Assembly (NCBI RefSeq): GCF_031583145.1 | Contig: NZ_CP134050.1 | Location: forward strand, 6,083,001-6,147,000 | Length of the DNA stretch: 64,000 nt | DNA from: Brevibacillus brevis | Lineage (GTDB): Bacteria; Bacillota; Bacilli; Brevibacillales; Brevibacillaceae | Direction: 5' to 3' | Shown: positions 27,301 to 34,665 of the stretch, in pieces | How positions within the stretch are numbered: position 1 is the first letter of the stretch | How the letters are laid out: every line of letters begins with the position of its first letter | Program-made: the position numbers and the translations under genes | The notes under the pieces: model-generated | The model's database searches: none | Told to the model about the DNA's origin: nothing | What the model saw: the letters and a program-made list of their open reading frames with translations, nothing else

Positions 27301-27507
27301 TCACACCTCGAGCATGGAAGTCACATCTTTGAGCGCCAGCCGGCGAATGGTCGTTTTCTCCGCGTCCCGCTGCTTGTATGTCGTGATGAAGCACAGGTAC
27401 CCGTTATCGAAATGAGTCATGGTTCCCTTGATGACGACGCCATTGAACATCTTCACCTGTACGTTTTTCCCCAGCAGCTTCATGGCTTTTTGATCAAAAC
27501 CCATCAT
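27301..27507 (-). CDS. Small Sm/SH3-like hypothetical protein
   Basis: ATG 27507 follows GAGAGGTGA. The 68-residue product (KLLGKNVQVKMFNGVVIKGT, MTHFDNGYLCFITTYKQRD) reads as a small beta-barrel resembling Sm-like proteins in strand pattern, but it does not match Hfq. Function unknown. It stands alone between purA and the upstream convergent gene. Confidence 0.7.
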   Translation of the reverse strand: MMGFDQKAMKLLGKNVQVKMFNGVVIKGTMTHFDNGYLCFITTYKQRDAEKTTIRRLALKDVTSMLEV

Positions 27508-27604
27508 CGCGATCACCTCTCCATTTCCTTGCTATGCTCTACCATATGCCCAGATGGTGTCGTTTCGTGTCTGTCCCCGGGAAATAAATTTGTGAAAAAC
27601 AAAA

Positions 27605-27629
27605 AAGGCCGTCGAAATTCGACAGCCTT
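27605..27629 (-). terminator. Terminator of purA
   Basis: AAGGC-GTCGAA/TTCGAC-GCCTT hairpin; T-tract on the minus strand. Confidence 0.85.
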
Positions 27630-27652
27630 TTCTAGTTCCACGGTACTGCTGC

Positions 27653-28939
27653 TTATCCGTAAATGCCGCGAACGACAACCGTTTGCTCACGATCCGGACC
27701 GACCGAGAAGATCGACATCGGAATACCGGTCAATTGCGTGATGCGCTCGATGTAGTGACGAGCATTTTCCGGCAGATCGTTGAGGTTGCGAACGCCTGTG
27801 ATGTCTTCGGTCCAGCCTGGCAGCTCTTCGTATACCGGTTCGCACTTAGCCAGCATGTTCAGGTTCGCCGGGAAGGACTCGATAACCTCGCCGTTGTACT
27901 TGTAAGCCGTGCAAATGCGCAGCGTTTCGATACCGGTCAGGGTATCCAGCTTGGTGATCGCCAAACCGGTGATGCCGCTGACGCGACGGGCATGGCGGAC
28001 AACCACGCTGTCAAACCAGCCGACACGGCGCGGACGGCCTGTGGTCGTACCGTATTCAGCACCGACTTCGCGGATTTGATCGCCGACTGCATCGGTCAGC
28101 TCCGTCAGGAACGGTCCGTCCCCTACGCGAGTGGTGTATGCTTTTGCCACACCGATGACTTGATTGATTTTGGTCGGACCTACGCCCGAACCGATCGTCA
28201 CTCCGCCCGCAATCGGATTGGAGGAAGTGACGTATGGATACGTACCTTGGTCGATGTCGAGCAATACGCCCTGTGCGCCTTCGAACAACACGCGGTTGCC
28301 GCGGTCGATCGCGTCATTCAGGACCACCGAAGTGTCGGTGACGTACGGACGGATGATCTCAGCCACTGCCAAGTATTCATCCAGCACTTCCTGAAGCTCG
28401 AAGCCAGTCGTGTTGTACACTTTTTCCAGCAGCATGTTCTTCTCAGCCAGATTGCGCTCCAGCTTGCGCTTGAACTCTTCCGGATCGAGCAGGTCCGCGA
28501 TGCGGATCCCGATGCGTGCGGCTTTGTCCATGTAAGCAGGACCGATGCCTTTGCGGGTCGTGCCAATTTTGTTGGCGCCGCGGCTGTCTTCCTCTACGCC
28601 GTCCAGTTTGATGTGGTACGGCAGGATCACGTGTGCGCGATCGCTGATTCTCAGGTTGGAAGTGGAGAAACCGAAGCTGTGGATGTACTCCAGTTCTTTC
28701 ACAAGCGCTCTCGGATCGACAACCATGCCGTTTCCGATGACGCAGATCTTATCTGTATAAAAAATTCCGGATGGAATCAAATGCAGCTTGTATTTGTTAC
28801 CATCAAAAATAATGGTGTGGCCAGCGTTGTTACCGCCTTGGTAACGAGCCACAACTTCTGCGCTTTCCGCCAGATAGTCTGTAATTTTACCTTTACCTTC
28901 ATCGCCCCACTGGGTTCCGACGACAACGACTGTTGACAT
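27653..28939 (-). CDS. purA: Adenylosuccinate synthetase
   Basis: The 428-residue enzyme joins IMP and aspartate using GTP in the first committed step to AMP. It has the P-loop-like start VVVGTQWGDEGKGKITD (catalytic Asp13 and His41 in NNAGHTI), QGVLLDIDQGTYPYVTSSN, and TTTGRPRRVGWFD. Full length. It has its own promoter and PurR boxes upstream and its own terminator. Confidence 0.98.
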   Translation of the reverse strand: MSTVVVVGTQWGDEGKGKITDYLAESAEVVARYQGGNNAGHTIIFDGNKYKLHLIPSGIFYTDKICVIGNGMVVDPRALVKELEYIHSFGFSTSNLRISDRAHVILPYHIKLDGVEEDSRGANKIGTTRKGIGPAYMDKAARIGIRIADLLDPEEFKRKLERNLAEKNMLLEKVYNTTGFELQEVLDEYLAVAEIIRPYVTDTSVVLNDAIDRGNRVLFEGAQGVLLDIDQGTYPYVTSSNPIAGGVTIGSGVGPTKINQVIGVAKAYTTRVGDGPFLTELTDAVGDQIREVGAEYGTTTGRPRRVGWFDSVVVRHARRVSGITGLAITKLDTLTGIETLRICTAYKYNGEVIESFPANLNMLAKCEPVYEELPGWTEDITGVRNLNDLPENARHYIERITQLTGIPMSIFSVGPDREQTVVVRGIYG

Positions 28940-28990
28940 CGAAAAACACCTCCTGATATCATCATGTCCTTTTGGGCCTGAAACAATCTA

Positions 28991-29019
28991 AGTGTACTAA
29001 ACCATTTCCTGTATGTCAA
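28991..29019 (-). promoter_or_regulatory. SigmaA promoter of purA
   Basis: On the minus strand TTGACA (29019-29014), a 17-base spacer, and TACACT (28996-28991), about 50 bases upstream of the purA start. Confidence 0.8.
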
Positions 29020-29021
29020 CG

Positions 29022-29067
29022 AAAATACGAACATTTGAATTGTGGAAAGATTATACGTTCGGTAATT
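29022..29067. promoter_or_regulatory. Pair of inverted PurR boxes upstream of purA
   Basis: Plus strand AAAATACGAACATTT (29022-29036) and minus strand AATTACCGAACGTATAA (29067-29051) both fit the PurBox AWWWCCGAACWWT with one or two mismatches. They face each other next to the -35 element, as in B. subtilis PurR operators. This implies repression relieved by PRPP. Confidence 0.7.
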
Positions 29068-29150
29068 AATCATACGCTCCAAAAGTCCCTTTTGTCCGGG
29101 CACTTTGCACGTACCTTCCTCCTATTTTCCCCTTTTTGTGCAAAAAGAAA

Positions 29151-29176
29151 AAGCCGAAAGCAAGAAGCTCCGGCTT
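29151..29176 (-). terminator. Terminator downstream of dnaB
   Basis: AAGCCG (29151-29156) and CGGCTT (29171-29176) with a T-rich tail on the minus strand. Confidence 0.8.
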
Positions 29177-29190
29177 TGTTTTCGCTGCAT

Positions 29191-30540
29191 TTACCCAGCC
29201 TGGTTGCGGAAACGGTTGTCCAGGCTGACGAATTTGTTGAATTCCTTCAAGAACGCCAATTCCACGGTGCCCGTGGGGCCGTTACGCTGTTTGGCGATAA
29301 TGACTTCGATGACGTTCTTGTTCTCGGTTTCCTTGTCGTAGTAGTCATCCCGGTAAAGGAAAGCGACGATATCCGCGTCCTGCTCGATCGAACCGGACTC
29401 ACGGATGTCGGACATCATCGGGCGCTTGTCCTGGCGTTGCTCCACACCCCGGCTCAGCTGCGACAGAGCGATGACCGGCACGTTCAACTCACGGGCGATA
29501 CCTTTGAGCGTACGGGAAATTTCCGATACTTCCTGCTGGCGGTTGTCACCTTTTCCCCGTCCGTGAATCAGCTGCAAGTAATCGATCAAAATCAACCCGA
29601 GGCCTTTTTCTGCTTGCAGCCTGCGGCATTTGGCGCGAATGTCCATGACCGTGACCCCTGGCGTATCATCGATGTAGATCGGCGCCTTCGCCAGCGTCCC
29701 GATTGCCATCGTGAGCTTTTGCCAGTCGTCTTCCTCCAATGCCCCGGAACGCATCCGGGAAGCATCGAGATTTCCTTCTGCGCAAATCATACGCTGTACG
29801 AGCTGAGTGGCCCCCATCTCGAGCGAGAAGATCGCGACTGTCTCGCCCGCCCGTGCCGCGACATTTTGCGCCAGATTCAGGGCAAACGCCGTCTTCCCTA
29901 CGGAAGGACGGGCAGCGAGAATGATCAAGTCGCTTCTCTGCAGGCCCGCCGTCATCTTGTCCAGATCGATGTACCCGGTCGGTATCCCGGTAATGTCTCC
30001 TTGACGCTGGCTCAGGAACTCAATGCGCTCATACGTCTCCATCAGCGCATCACGGATCGGGATAAACCCACCGCTGTTGCGGTTCCGTGCGATCTCCATG
30101 ATATACTTCTCGGCATCCGCGATGATTTCGGCGACCTCGTCTTCGCGGGAATAGCCGTCATTGGCGATCTTGGTCGCTGTATGGATCAAACGCCTGAGCA
30201 GCGATTTTTCTTCTACGATCTTCGCGTAATACTCGATGTTGGCTGCGGTCGGAACGGAACTGGCGATTTCCGTCAGATACGTGACCCCGCCAACCTCGTC
30301 CAGCAGCTTGTGGTCCTGGAGCTCCGCCGTCACGGTGACGAGATCGACCGGCTCTCCTTTTTCGTACAGATCCACCATCGTCTGAAAGATACGCTGATGT
30401 GCTGACTTGTAAAAATCCTCGGGACGGAGAATCTCAATGGCTGTTGTGAGAGCTTCCTTGGACAGGAACACGGCACCAAGCACCGATTGTTCTGCTTCCT
30501 TGTTCTGCGGCGGCACTCGATCCAAAAACAGGTCGCTCAC
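29191..30540 (-). CDS. dnaB: Replicative DNA helicase (DnaB; DnaC of B. subtilis)
   Basis: The 449-residue hexameric helicase has an N-terminal primase-binding domain (PPQNKEAEQSVLGAVFLSKEAL, about 8-150) and a RecA-like motor (about 180-445) with Walker A AARPSVGKTAFALN, Walker B LILIDYLQLIHG and the arginine-finger region QDADIVAFLYRDDYY. No intein is present at its ATP-binding motifs, a common intein site. It follows rplI by 24 bases, probably in one operon. Confidence 0.97.
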   Translation of the reverse strand: MSDLFLDRVPPQNKEAEQSVLGAVFLSKEALTTAIEILRPEDFYKSAHQRIFQTMVDLYEKGEPVDLVTVTAELQDHKLLDEVGGVTYLTEIASSVPTAANIEYYAKIVEEKSLLRRLIHTATKIANDGYSREDEVAEIIADAEKYIMEIARNRNSGGFIPIRDALMETYERIEFLSQRQGDITGIPTGYIDLDKMTAGLQRSDLIILAARPSVGKTAFALNLAQNVAARAGETVAIFSLEMGATQLVQRMICAEGNLDASRMRSGALEEDDWQKLTMAIGTLAKAPIYIDDTPGVTVMDIRAKCRRLQAEKGLGLILIDYLQLIHGRGKGDNRQQEVSEISRTLKGIARELNVPVIALSQLSRGVEQRQDKRPMMSDIRESGSIEQDADIVAFLYRDDYYDKETENKNVIEVIIAKQRNGPTGTVELAFLKEFNKFVSLDNRFRNQAG

Positions 30541-30564
30541 GTCACACCCTCCGTTTGTCCGTCA

Positions 30565-31011
30565 TTATTCTTCCACCACGTGAACTTTGAGCGTTGTCGT
30601 GACTTCATTGTGCAGCTTTACTTTGATTTGGGTGACACCCAAAGCGCGAATCGCATCCATTTCGAGCTTGCGCTTGTCTACTTTGATTTTGAATTGCTCT
30701 TCCAGCGCTTGAGCGACTTGCTTGCTGGAAATAGCGCCAAACAGTCGGCCGCCTTCACCGGCTTTTCCTTTAATCTTCACCGTCAGCTCTTTCAGCTTTT
30801 CGGCCAGCTCCTGGGCTTCCTGCTTTTCTTGCTCTTTGCGTTTTTCTTCGCTGCGCTTCTGCGCGTCCAGCGTCTTCACATTGCTATCTGTCGCTTCCTT
30901 CGCCAAACCGCGCGGCAGCAGGAAGTTGCGTACATAACCTTCCGATAGGTCCTTGATTTCGCCTTTTTTGCCTTGGCCTTTTACGTCTTGAAGAAAAATG
31001 ACTTTCATCAT
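30565..31011 (-). CDS. rplI: 50S ribosomal protein bL9
   Basis: 148 residues, full length: N-domain MKVIFLQDVKGQGKKGEIKDLSEGYVRNFLLPRGLA, the long connecting helix and the C-domain. It binds 23S rRNA domain V. It sits between gdpP and dnaB in the same direction. Confidence 0.98.
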   Translation of the reverse strand: MMKVIFLQDVKGQGKKGEIKDLSEGYVRNFLLPRGLAKEATDSNVKTLDAQKRSEEKRKEQEKQEAQELAEKLKELTVKIKGKAGEGGRLFGAISSKQVAQALEEQFKIKVDKRKLEMDAIRALGVTQIKVKLHNEVTTTLKVHVVEE

Positions 31012-31034
31012 CGTTTCCCCCTTTTTCTATTGGC

Positions 31035-32972
31035 CTAAATGACCGAATCGATCGCTTCTTTCAAGCGCCGGATTGCTTCTTTCATGGTGATGCCTTCGAT
31101 CTGGGTCGCTGCCCCGGTCAAGTGACCCCCGCCGCCCAGCAGCTCCATGACGGACTGGACGTTGATGTCACCAAGGGAGCGCGCGCTGATCAGGATAGCG
31201 CCGTCTGCGCGCTGCGCAGCCACGAACGATGCCTGAATGCCGGACAGCGTCAACAGCTGTTCCGCAGCCTGCGCTACCTGGACTTGCGTATATTCCTCGG
31301 AAGGATCCCCTGTGGCGATCGCCATATTGTCACGGTATGTCTCTGTGTTCATGATGATGCGCGCCCGCTTGACGTACTGGCTCACATCTTCCTTCAGCAG
31401 GCGTTGGACTGCCGCCGTATCGGCGCCGTTGCGGCGCAGGAACGACGCGGCTTCAAACGTCCGCGAGCCTGTGCGGAAGGCAAAGCTTTTGGTATCGACG
31501 ACGATCCCCGCGAGCAGCGCAGTCGCGATCAGGCTGTCGATGTTCAGCCGTTCGCTCTGATACTGCAGCAGCTCCGTCACCAGCTCGGAAGTGGACGAAG
31601 CATACGGCTCCAAATACAGCAGGACGGGCTCGATGAATTCCTCGGAGCGGCGATGGTGGTCGATGACGACGACTCGGCTGGTTTCGCCCAGCAGCTTCGG
31701 CTCGATGACCAGCGACGGCCGATGCGTATCGACGACGACGAGCAGCGTGCGCCCGGTTACCAGACGAATCGCCTGCTCCGGTGTCACGAACGACTCCGCC
31801 AACTCTTCGTTGGCGTATATTTCCCGCATCAGCCGCTCCACGGAATTGTTTCCTTCGTCCATGACGATGTAGGCTGACTTTTTATGCACCTGGACCGCTT
31901 TCAGTACCCCGAGTGATGCGCCGATGGAGTCCATATCGGGCTGCTTGTGGCCCATGACGATGACGTGTTCGGCTTCGTGGATCAGGTCGCGCAATGCATG
32001 GGCGATGACCCGTGCCCGTACGCGCGTCCGCTTTTCCACGGCATTGGACTTACCGCCGAAAAAGGTGAGCTTGTTTCCGATTTTGACCGCAGCCTGGTCG
32101 CCACCGCGCCCAAGAGCGATGTCCAAGCTCGACTGCGCCATCTGTCCCAATTCGATATACGTGCTGGCAGCCGCACCAACCCCGATGCTCAGGGTGATCG
32201 GGATCTTGTTGTCCGCCGTCATTTCCCGCACGACATCCAGGATGTCAAAGCGCGTTTCTTCTAATTTATCAAGTGCTTCCCGTTCCATCAGCGCCAAAAA
32301 TTTGTCAGCCGTGATGCGGCGAAGGTATATGCCATGTTTGGTTGCCCACTCGGTAATGACACCGGCGACGCTCGTGGAAAGCAGCGTCCGGCTTTGGTCA
32401 TCCATCACTTGACCGATCTCGTCCAGGTTGTCGAGATGGATGATGGCGAGTGCAGCCTTTTCACGATGGTATTTGGCCGTCAGCTCTTTGAAATCCGAGA
32501 TGTCTGTAAAGTACAGCAGACGCTCTTCAGCCCGTACCAGCACTTCGTATACCCGTTCGTTGTAGGTAAATTCAAGCCGTTTTTGTTCCAGCTTCCCATT
32601 CAGCCCTGGAAAAACTTCCTGCAGGTTTTTCCCGATCAACAGCTCGTCCCCGGACATATGTGTCATGAACGGATTGACCCACTCAATGACCTTTTCTTCA
32701 TTGTATAGAAGAATCCCGATCGGCAGCTCCGAAATGACGCCTTCCCCGGCCTTCTTCACGCGATGCGTGACCGTAGCCAAATACAGGCGCAAATCCCGTT
32801 GGAATCCTTTTTCAGCCTGGAGCGCATAAATGACCAGGCCAATCAGGCAGACGATGCCGATCGCCCCGTACATCCAATGGTGCAGGGTCAAAATCCCCAG
32901 CAACAGTAAGCTAAAGCTGAGAGCCAGGACCATATGCATCCCGTACCAACGCTTTAACAGGAATTTGGGCAT
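31035..32972 (-). CDS. gdpP: Cyclic-di-AMP phosphodiesterase GdpP
   Basis: The 645-residue protein has two N-terminal membrane helices (about 12-55), a PAS domain (about 80-160), a degenerate GGDEF domain (about 170-300) and a DHH/DHHA1 phosphodiesterase (about 340-645) with GHKQPDMDSIGAS, VDTHRP, IDHHRRSEEF and the DHHA1 motif GGGGHLTGAA. It hydrolyses c-di-AMP to pApA and so affects osmotic and cell-wall homeostasis. It is directly upstream of rplI. Confidence 0.96.
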   Translation of the reverse strand: MPKFLLKRWYGMHMVLALSFSLLLLGILTLHHWMYGAIGIVCLIGLVIYALQAEKGFQRDLRLYLATVTHRVKKAGEGVISELPIGILLYNEEKVIEWVNPFMTHMSGDELLIGKNLQEVFPGLNGKLEQKRLEFTYNERVYEVLVRAEERLLYFTDISDFKELTAKYHREKAALAIIHLDNLDEIGQVMDDQSRTLLSTSVAGVITEWATKHGIYLRRITADKFLALMEREALDKLEETRFDILDVVREMTADNKIPITLSIGVGAAASTYIELGQMAQSSLDIALGRGGDQAAVKIGNKLTFFGGKSNAVEKRTRVRARVIAHALRDLIHEAEHVIVMGHKQPDMDSIGASLGVLKAVQVHKKSAYIVMDEGNNSVERLMREIYANEELAESFVTPEQAIRLVTGRTLLVVVDTHRPSLVIEPKLLGETSRVVVIDHHRRSEEFIEPVLLYLEPYASSTSELVTELLQYQSERLNIDSLIATALLAGIVVDTKSFAFRTGSRTFEAASFLRRNGADTAAVQRLLKEDVSQYVKRARIIMNTETYRDNMAIATGDPSEEYTQVQVAQAAEQLLTLSGIQASFVAAQRADGAILISARSLGDINVQSVMELLGGGGHLTGAATQIEGITMKEAIRRLKEAIDSVI

Positions 32973-32976
32973 TTCC

Positions 32977-33885
32977 TCAGCCCCTCTTCACTCTTGTTTC
33001 CAGTTTATCACGCAAGCGGATTCCCAAATCAAAGATACCTACTAGACTCAGTATAGTGGTTAGAAAGGGAAAAATAAATAGACAGACAATAAGCACTGGA
33101 GTCAATCTCTTCCACCCGTACAAATGCGCGGCGAACAGGCAAAAGCTGAGGCCTTGCAGGGTGAATACCGCATCCAGCATGACTTTTACGTTTAAAACGG
33201 CGCTTTCCCAAAACGTGCCCTGCATGCTTGCCCCGAACACCAGCATCGCAATCATGGCGATGAAGTAATAGTAGAGCAAGGAACGCGGGAAGTTCCATTC
33301 CCTGATCGGCGGAAGTACCGGCACCGGTCTACGCAGCCGTTTCCCCATCAGGCGCGCCAGCCAATGCACAATCCCGCTTGATATAAAACTGAACATGATC
33401 AGACTTACAGGAATGAGCATTTTGCCCATTTGCATCGCCTGATCGTACTGCTCTTTGGGCATGAATGTCGGCCGAAGCGAGGCAGCCTGTTGCATGATCG
33501 CATCGAAGTTGGTCTTCATGCCGAAAATCATAAACGCCAGCATGAACAAGAATCCGAGGAAGACCGCAGCTGCTCCCGCGGTAATGCCCGATAAAGCCGT
33601 TCCCCTCTTGGTGTAAACGATGCCCATCACCGCTCCCCAAATGGCAAAGCCGAGAGCAACAAAAGCAGTGATCGGTCCCGTAATGATCCAGCCCAAAAAC
33701 GTAAACGCCAGGGAAATCCACACCAGATTCGGTATGGTTCTGCTCATACCCAGGAACAAAAACGGCAGTGGAACCAAAATACCGACTAACGCTCCCAGCA
33801 CCGTGTATGTACTGAGAAACAACAGCACCAGAGCGATACCCAGCATCAAGGCATTTTCGGCCAATTGCTTGGTTTTCGAAGGCAT
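32977..33885 (-). CDS. yybS: YybS-family polytopic membrane protein (DUF2232)
   Basis: The 302-residue protein has about eight hydrophobic helices and is the YybS/DUF2232 type that precedes gdpP in Bacillales. The fold resembles S-component-like transport proteins, but the function is not established. It ends 4 bases before gdpP, so the two are co-translated. Confidence 0.85.
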   Translation of the reverse strand: MPSKTKQLAENALMLGIALVLLFLSTYTVLGALVGILVPLPFLFLGMSRTIPNLVWISLAFTFLGWIITGPITAFVALGFAIWGAVMGIVYTKRGTALSGITAGAAAVFLGFLFMLAFMIFGMKTNFDAIMQQAASLRPTFMPKEQYDQAMQMGKMLIPVSLIMFSFISSGIVHWLARLMGKRLRRPVPVLPPIREWNFPRSLLYYYFIAMIAMLVFGASMQGTFWESAVLNVKVMLDAVFTLQGLSFCLFAAHLYGWKRLTPVLIVCLFIFPFLTTILSLVGIFDLGIRLRDKLETRVKRG

Positions 33886-33928
33886 GTCAGCACCTCATTT
33901 GTACGAGTACAAAAAGATATGGAAAAAA

Positions 33929-33952
33929 GAGGGCCACGCAATTGTGTCCCCC
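33929..33952. terminator. Terminator downstream of rpsR
   Basis: GAGGGCCAC with GTGTCCCCC flanked by A-run and T-run; it ends the rpsF-ssb-rpsR transcript on the minus strand. Confidence 0.8.
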
Positions 33953-33971
33953 TTTTTATCGCTTGTGGAAA

Positions 33972-34202
33972 TTATTCAGCCGTGTAAGGCAGAAGTGCCA
34001 CTTGACGTGCGCGTTTGATTGCGATCGTCAGTGCGCGTTGGTACTTAGCGGAAGTACCGGTCACACGACGAGGCAGGATTTTACCGCGCTCGCTGATGAA
34101 CTTTTTGAGCAAATCAACATCTTTATAGTCGATGTGTTTGATTTTGTTCACTTTAAAGAAGCAAACTTTACGACGCTTGTTAGGACGTCCTTTGCGTGCC
34201 AT
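33972..34202 (-). CDS. rpsR: 30S ribosomal protein bS18
   Basis: 76 residues (MARKGRPNKRRKVCFFKVNK..., ERGKILPRRVTGTSAKYQRALTIAIKRARQ). Pairs with bS6 on the 30S platform. Last gene of rpsF-ssb-rpsR; preceded by AAGGAGGGA. Confidence 0.98.
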   Translation of the reverse strand: MARKGRPNKRRKVCFFKVNKIKHIDYKDVDLLKKFISERGKILPRRVTGTSAKYQRALTIAIKRARQVALLPYTAE

Positions 34203-34246
34203 GATAGTCCCTCCTTCTTAAGGAATGTGAAAGTTATATGATTTGT

Positions 34247-34665
34247 TTAGAACGGCAAGTCATCATCCGAAATGTTGATCGGCTTGCCTGCGCTAGCGAA
34301 GGGATCACCAAACGGGTCGTAGTCGTTTCTCTGCCCGCCGGACGGCTTGCTGCCGCCGCCGAAGCCTGGACCCGGATCAAAACCTGCGTTGTCTCCGTTG
34401 TCATTGCTTCGACCGCCCAGGAACTGGACGTTTTCCGCAACAACCTCCGTCACGTACACTCTTTTTCCTTCTTTATTATCGTAGGAGCGCGTTTGCAGGC
34501 GTCCTTCGATGGCGGCTTGTCTGCCTTTGCGCAAATAGCTGGCGCACAGGTCAGCCAATTTTTGCCACGCGACGATATTGATGAAGTCGGCTTCTCTTTC
34601 GCCCGCCTGGTTGGTGCGAGGACGATTGATCGCCACAGTAAAAGTAGCAACGGCAACGCCATTCG
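34247..34665 (-). CDS. ssb: Single-stranded DNA-binding protein, exon 2
   Basis: This minus-strand frame encodes the SSB body (NGVAVATFTVAINRP, ADFINIVAWQKLADLCASYL, GRLQTRSYDNKEGKR), a glycine/asparagine-rich linker and the acidic tip NISDDDLPF that docks repair proteins. It lacks the first OB-fold strand. The missing start lies 2.8 kb upstream beyond a group II intron (exon at 37494-37551). I place the exon boundary at 34665/34666: joining there gives RYT-P-NGVAVATF, the normal SSB sequence, and a total of 158 residues in frame. Without splicing this essential protein could not be made. Confidence 0.92.
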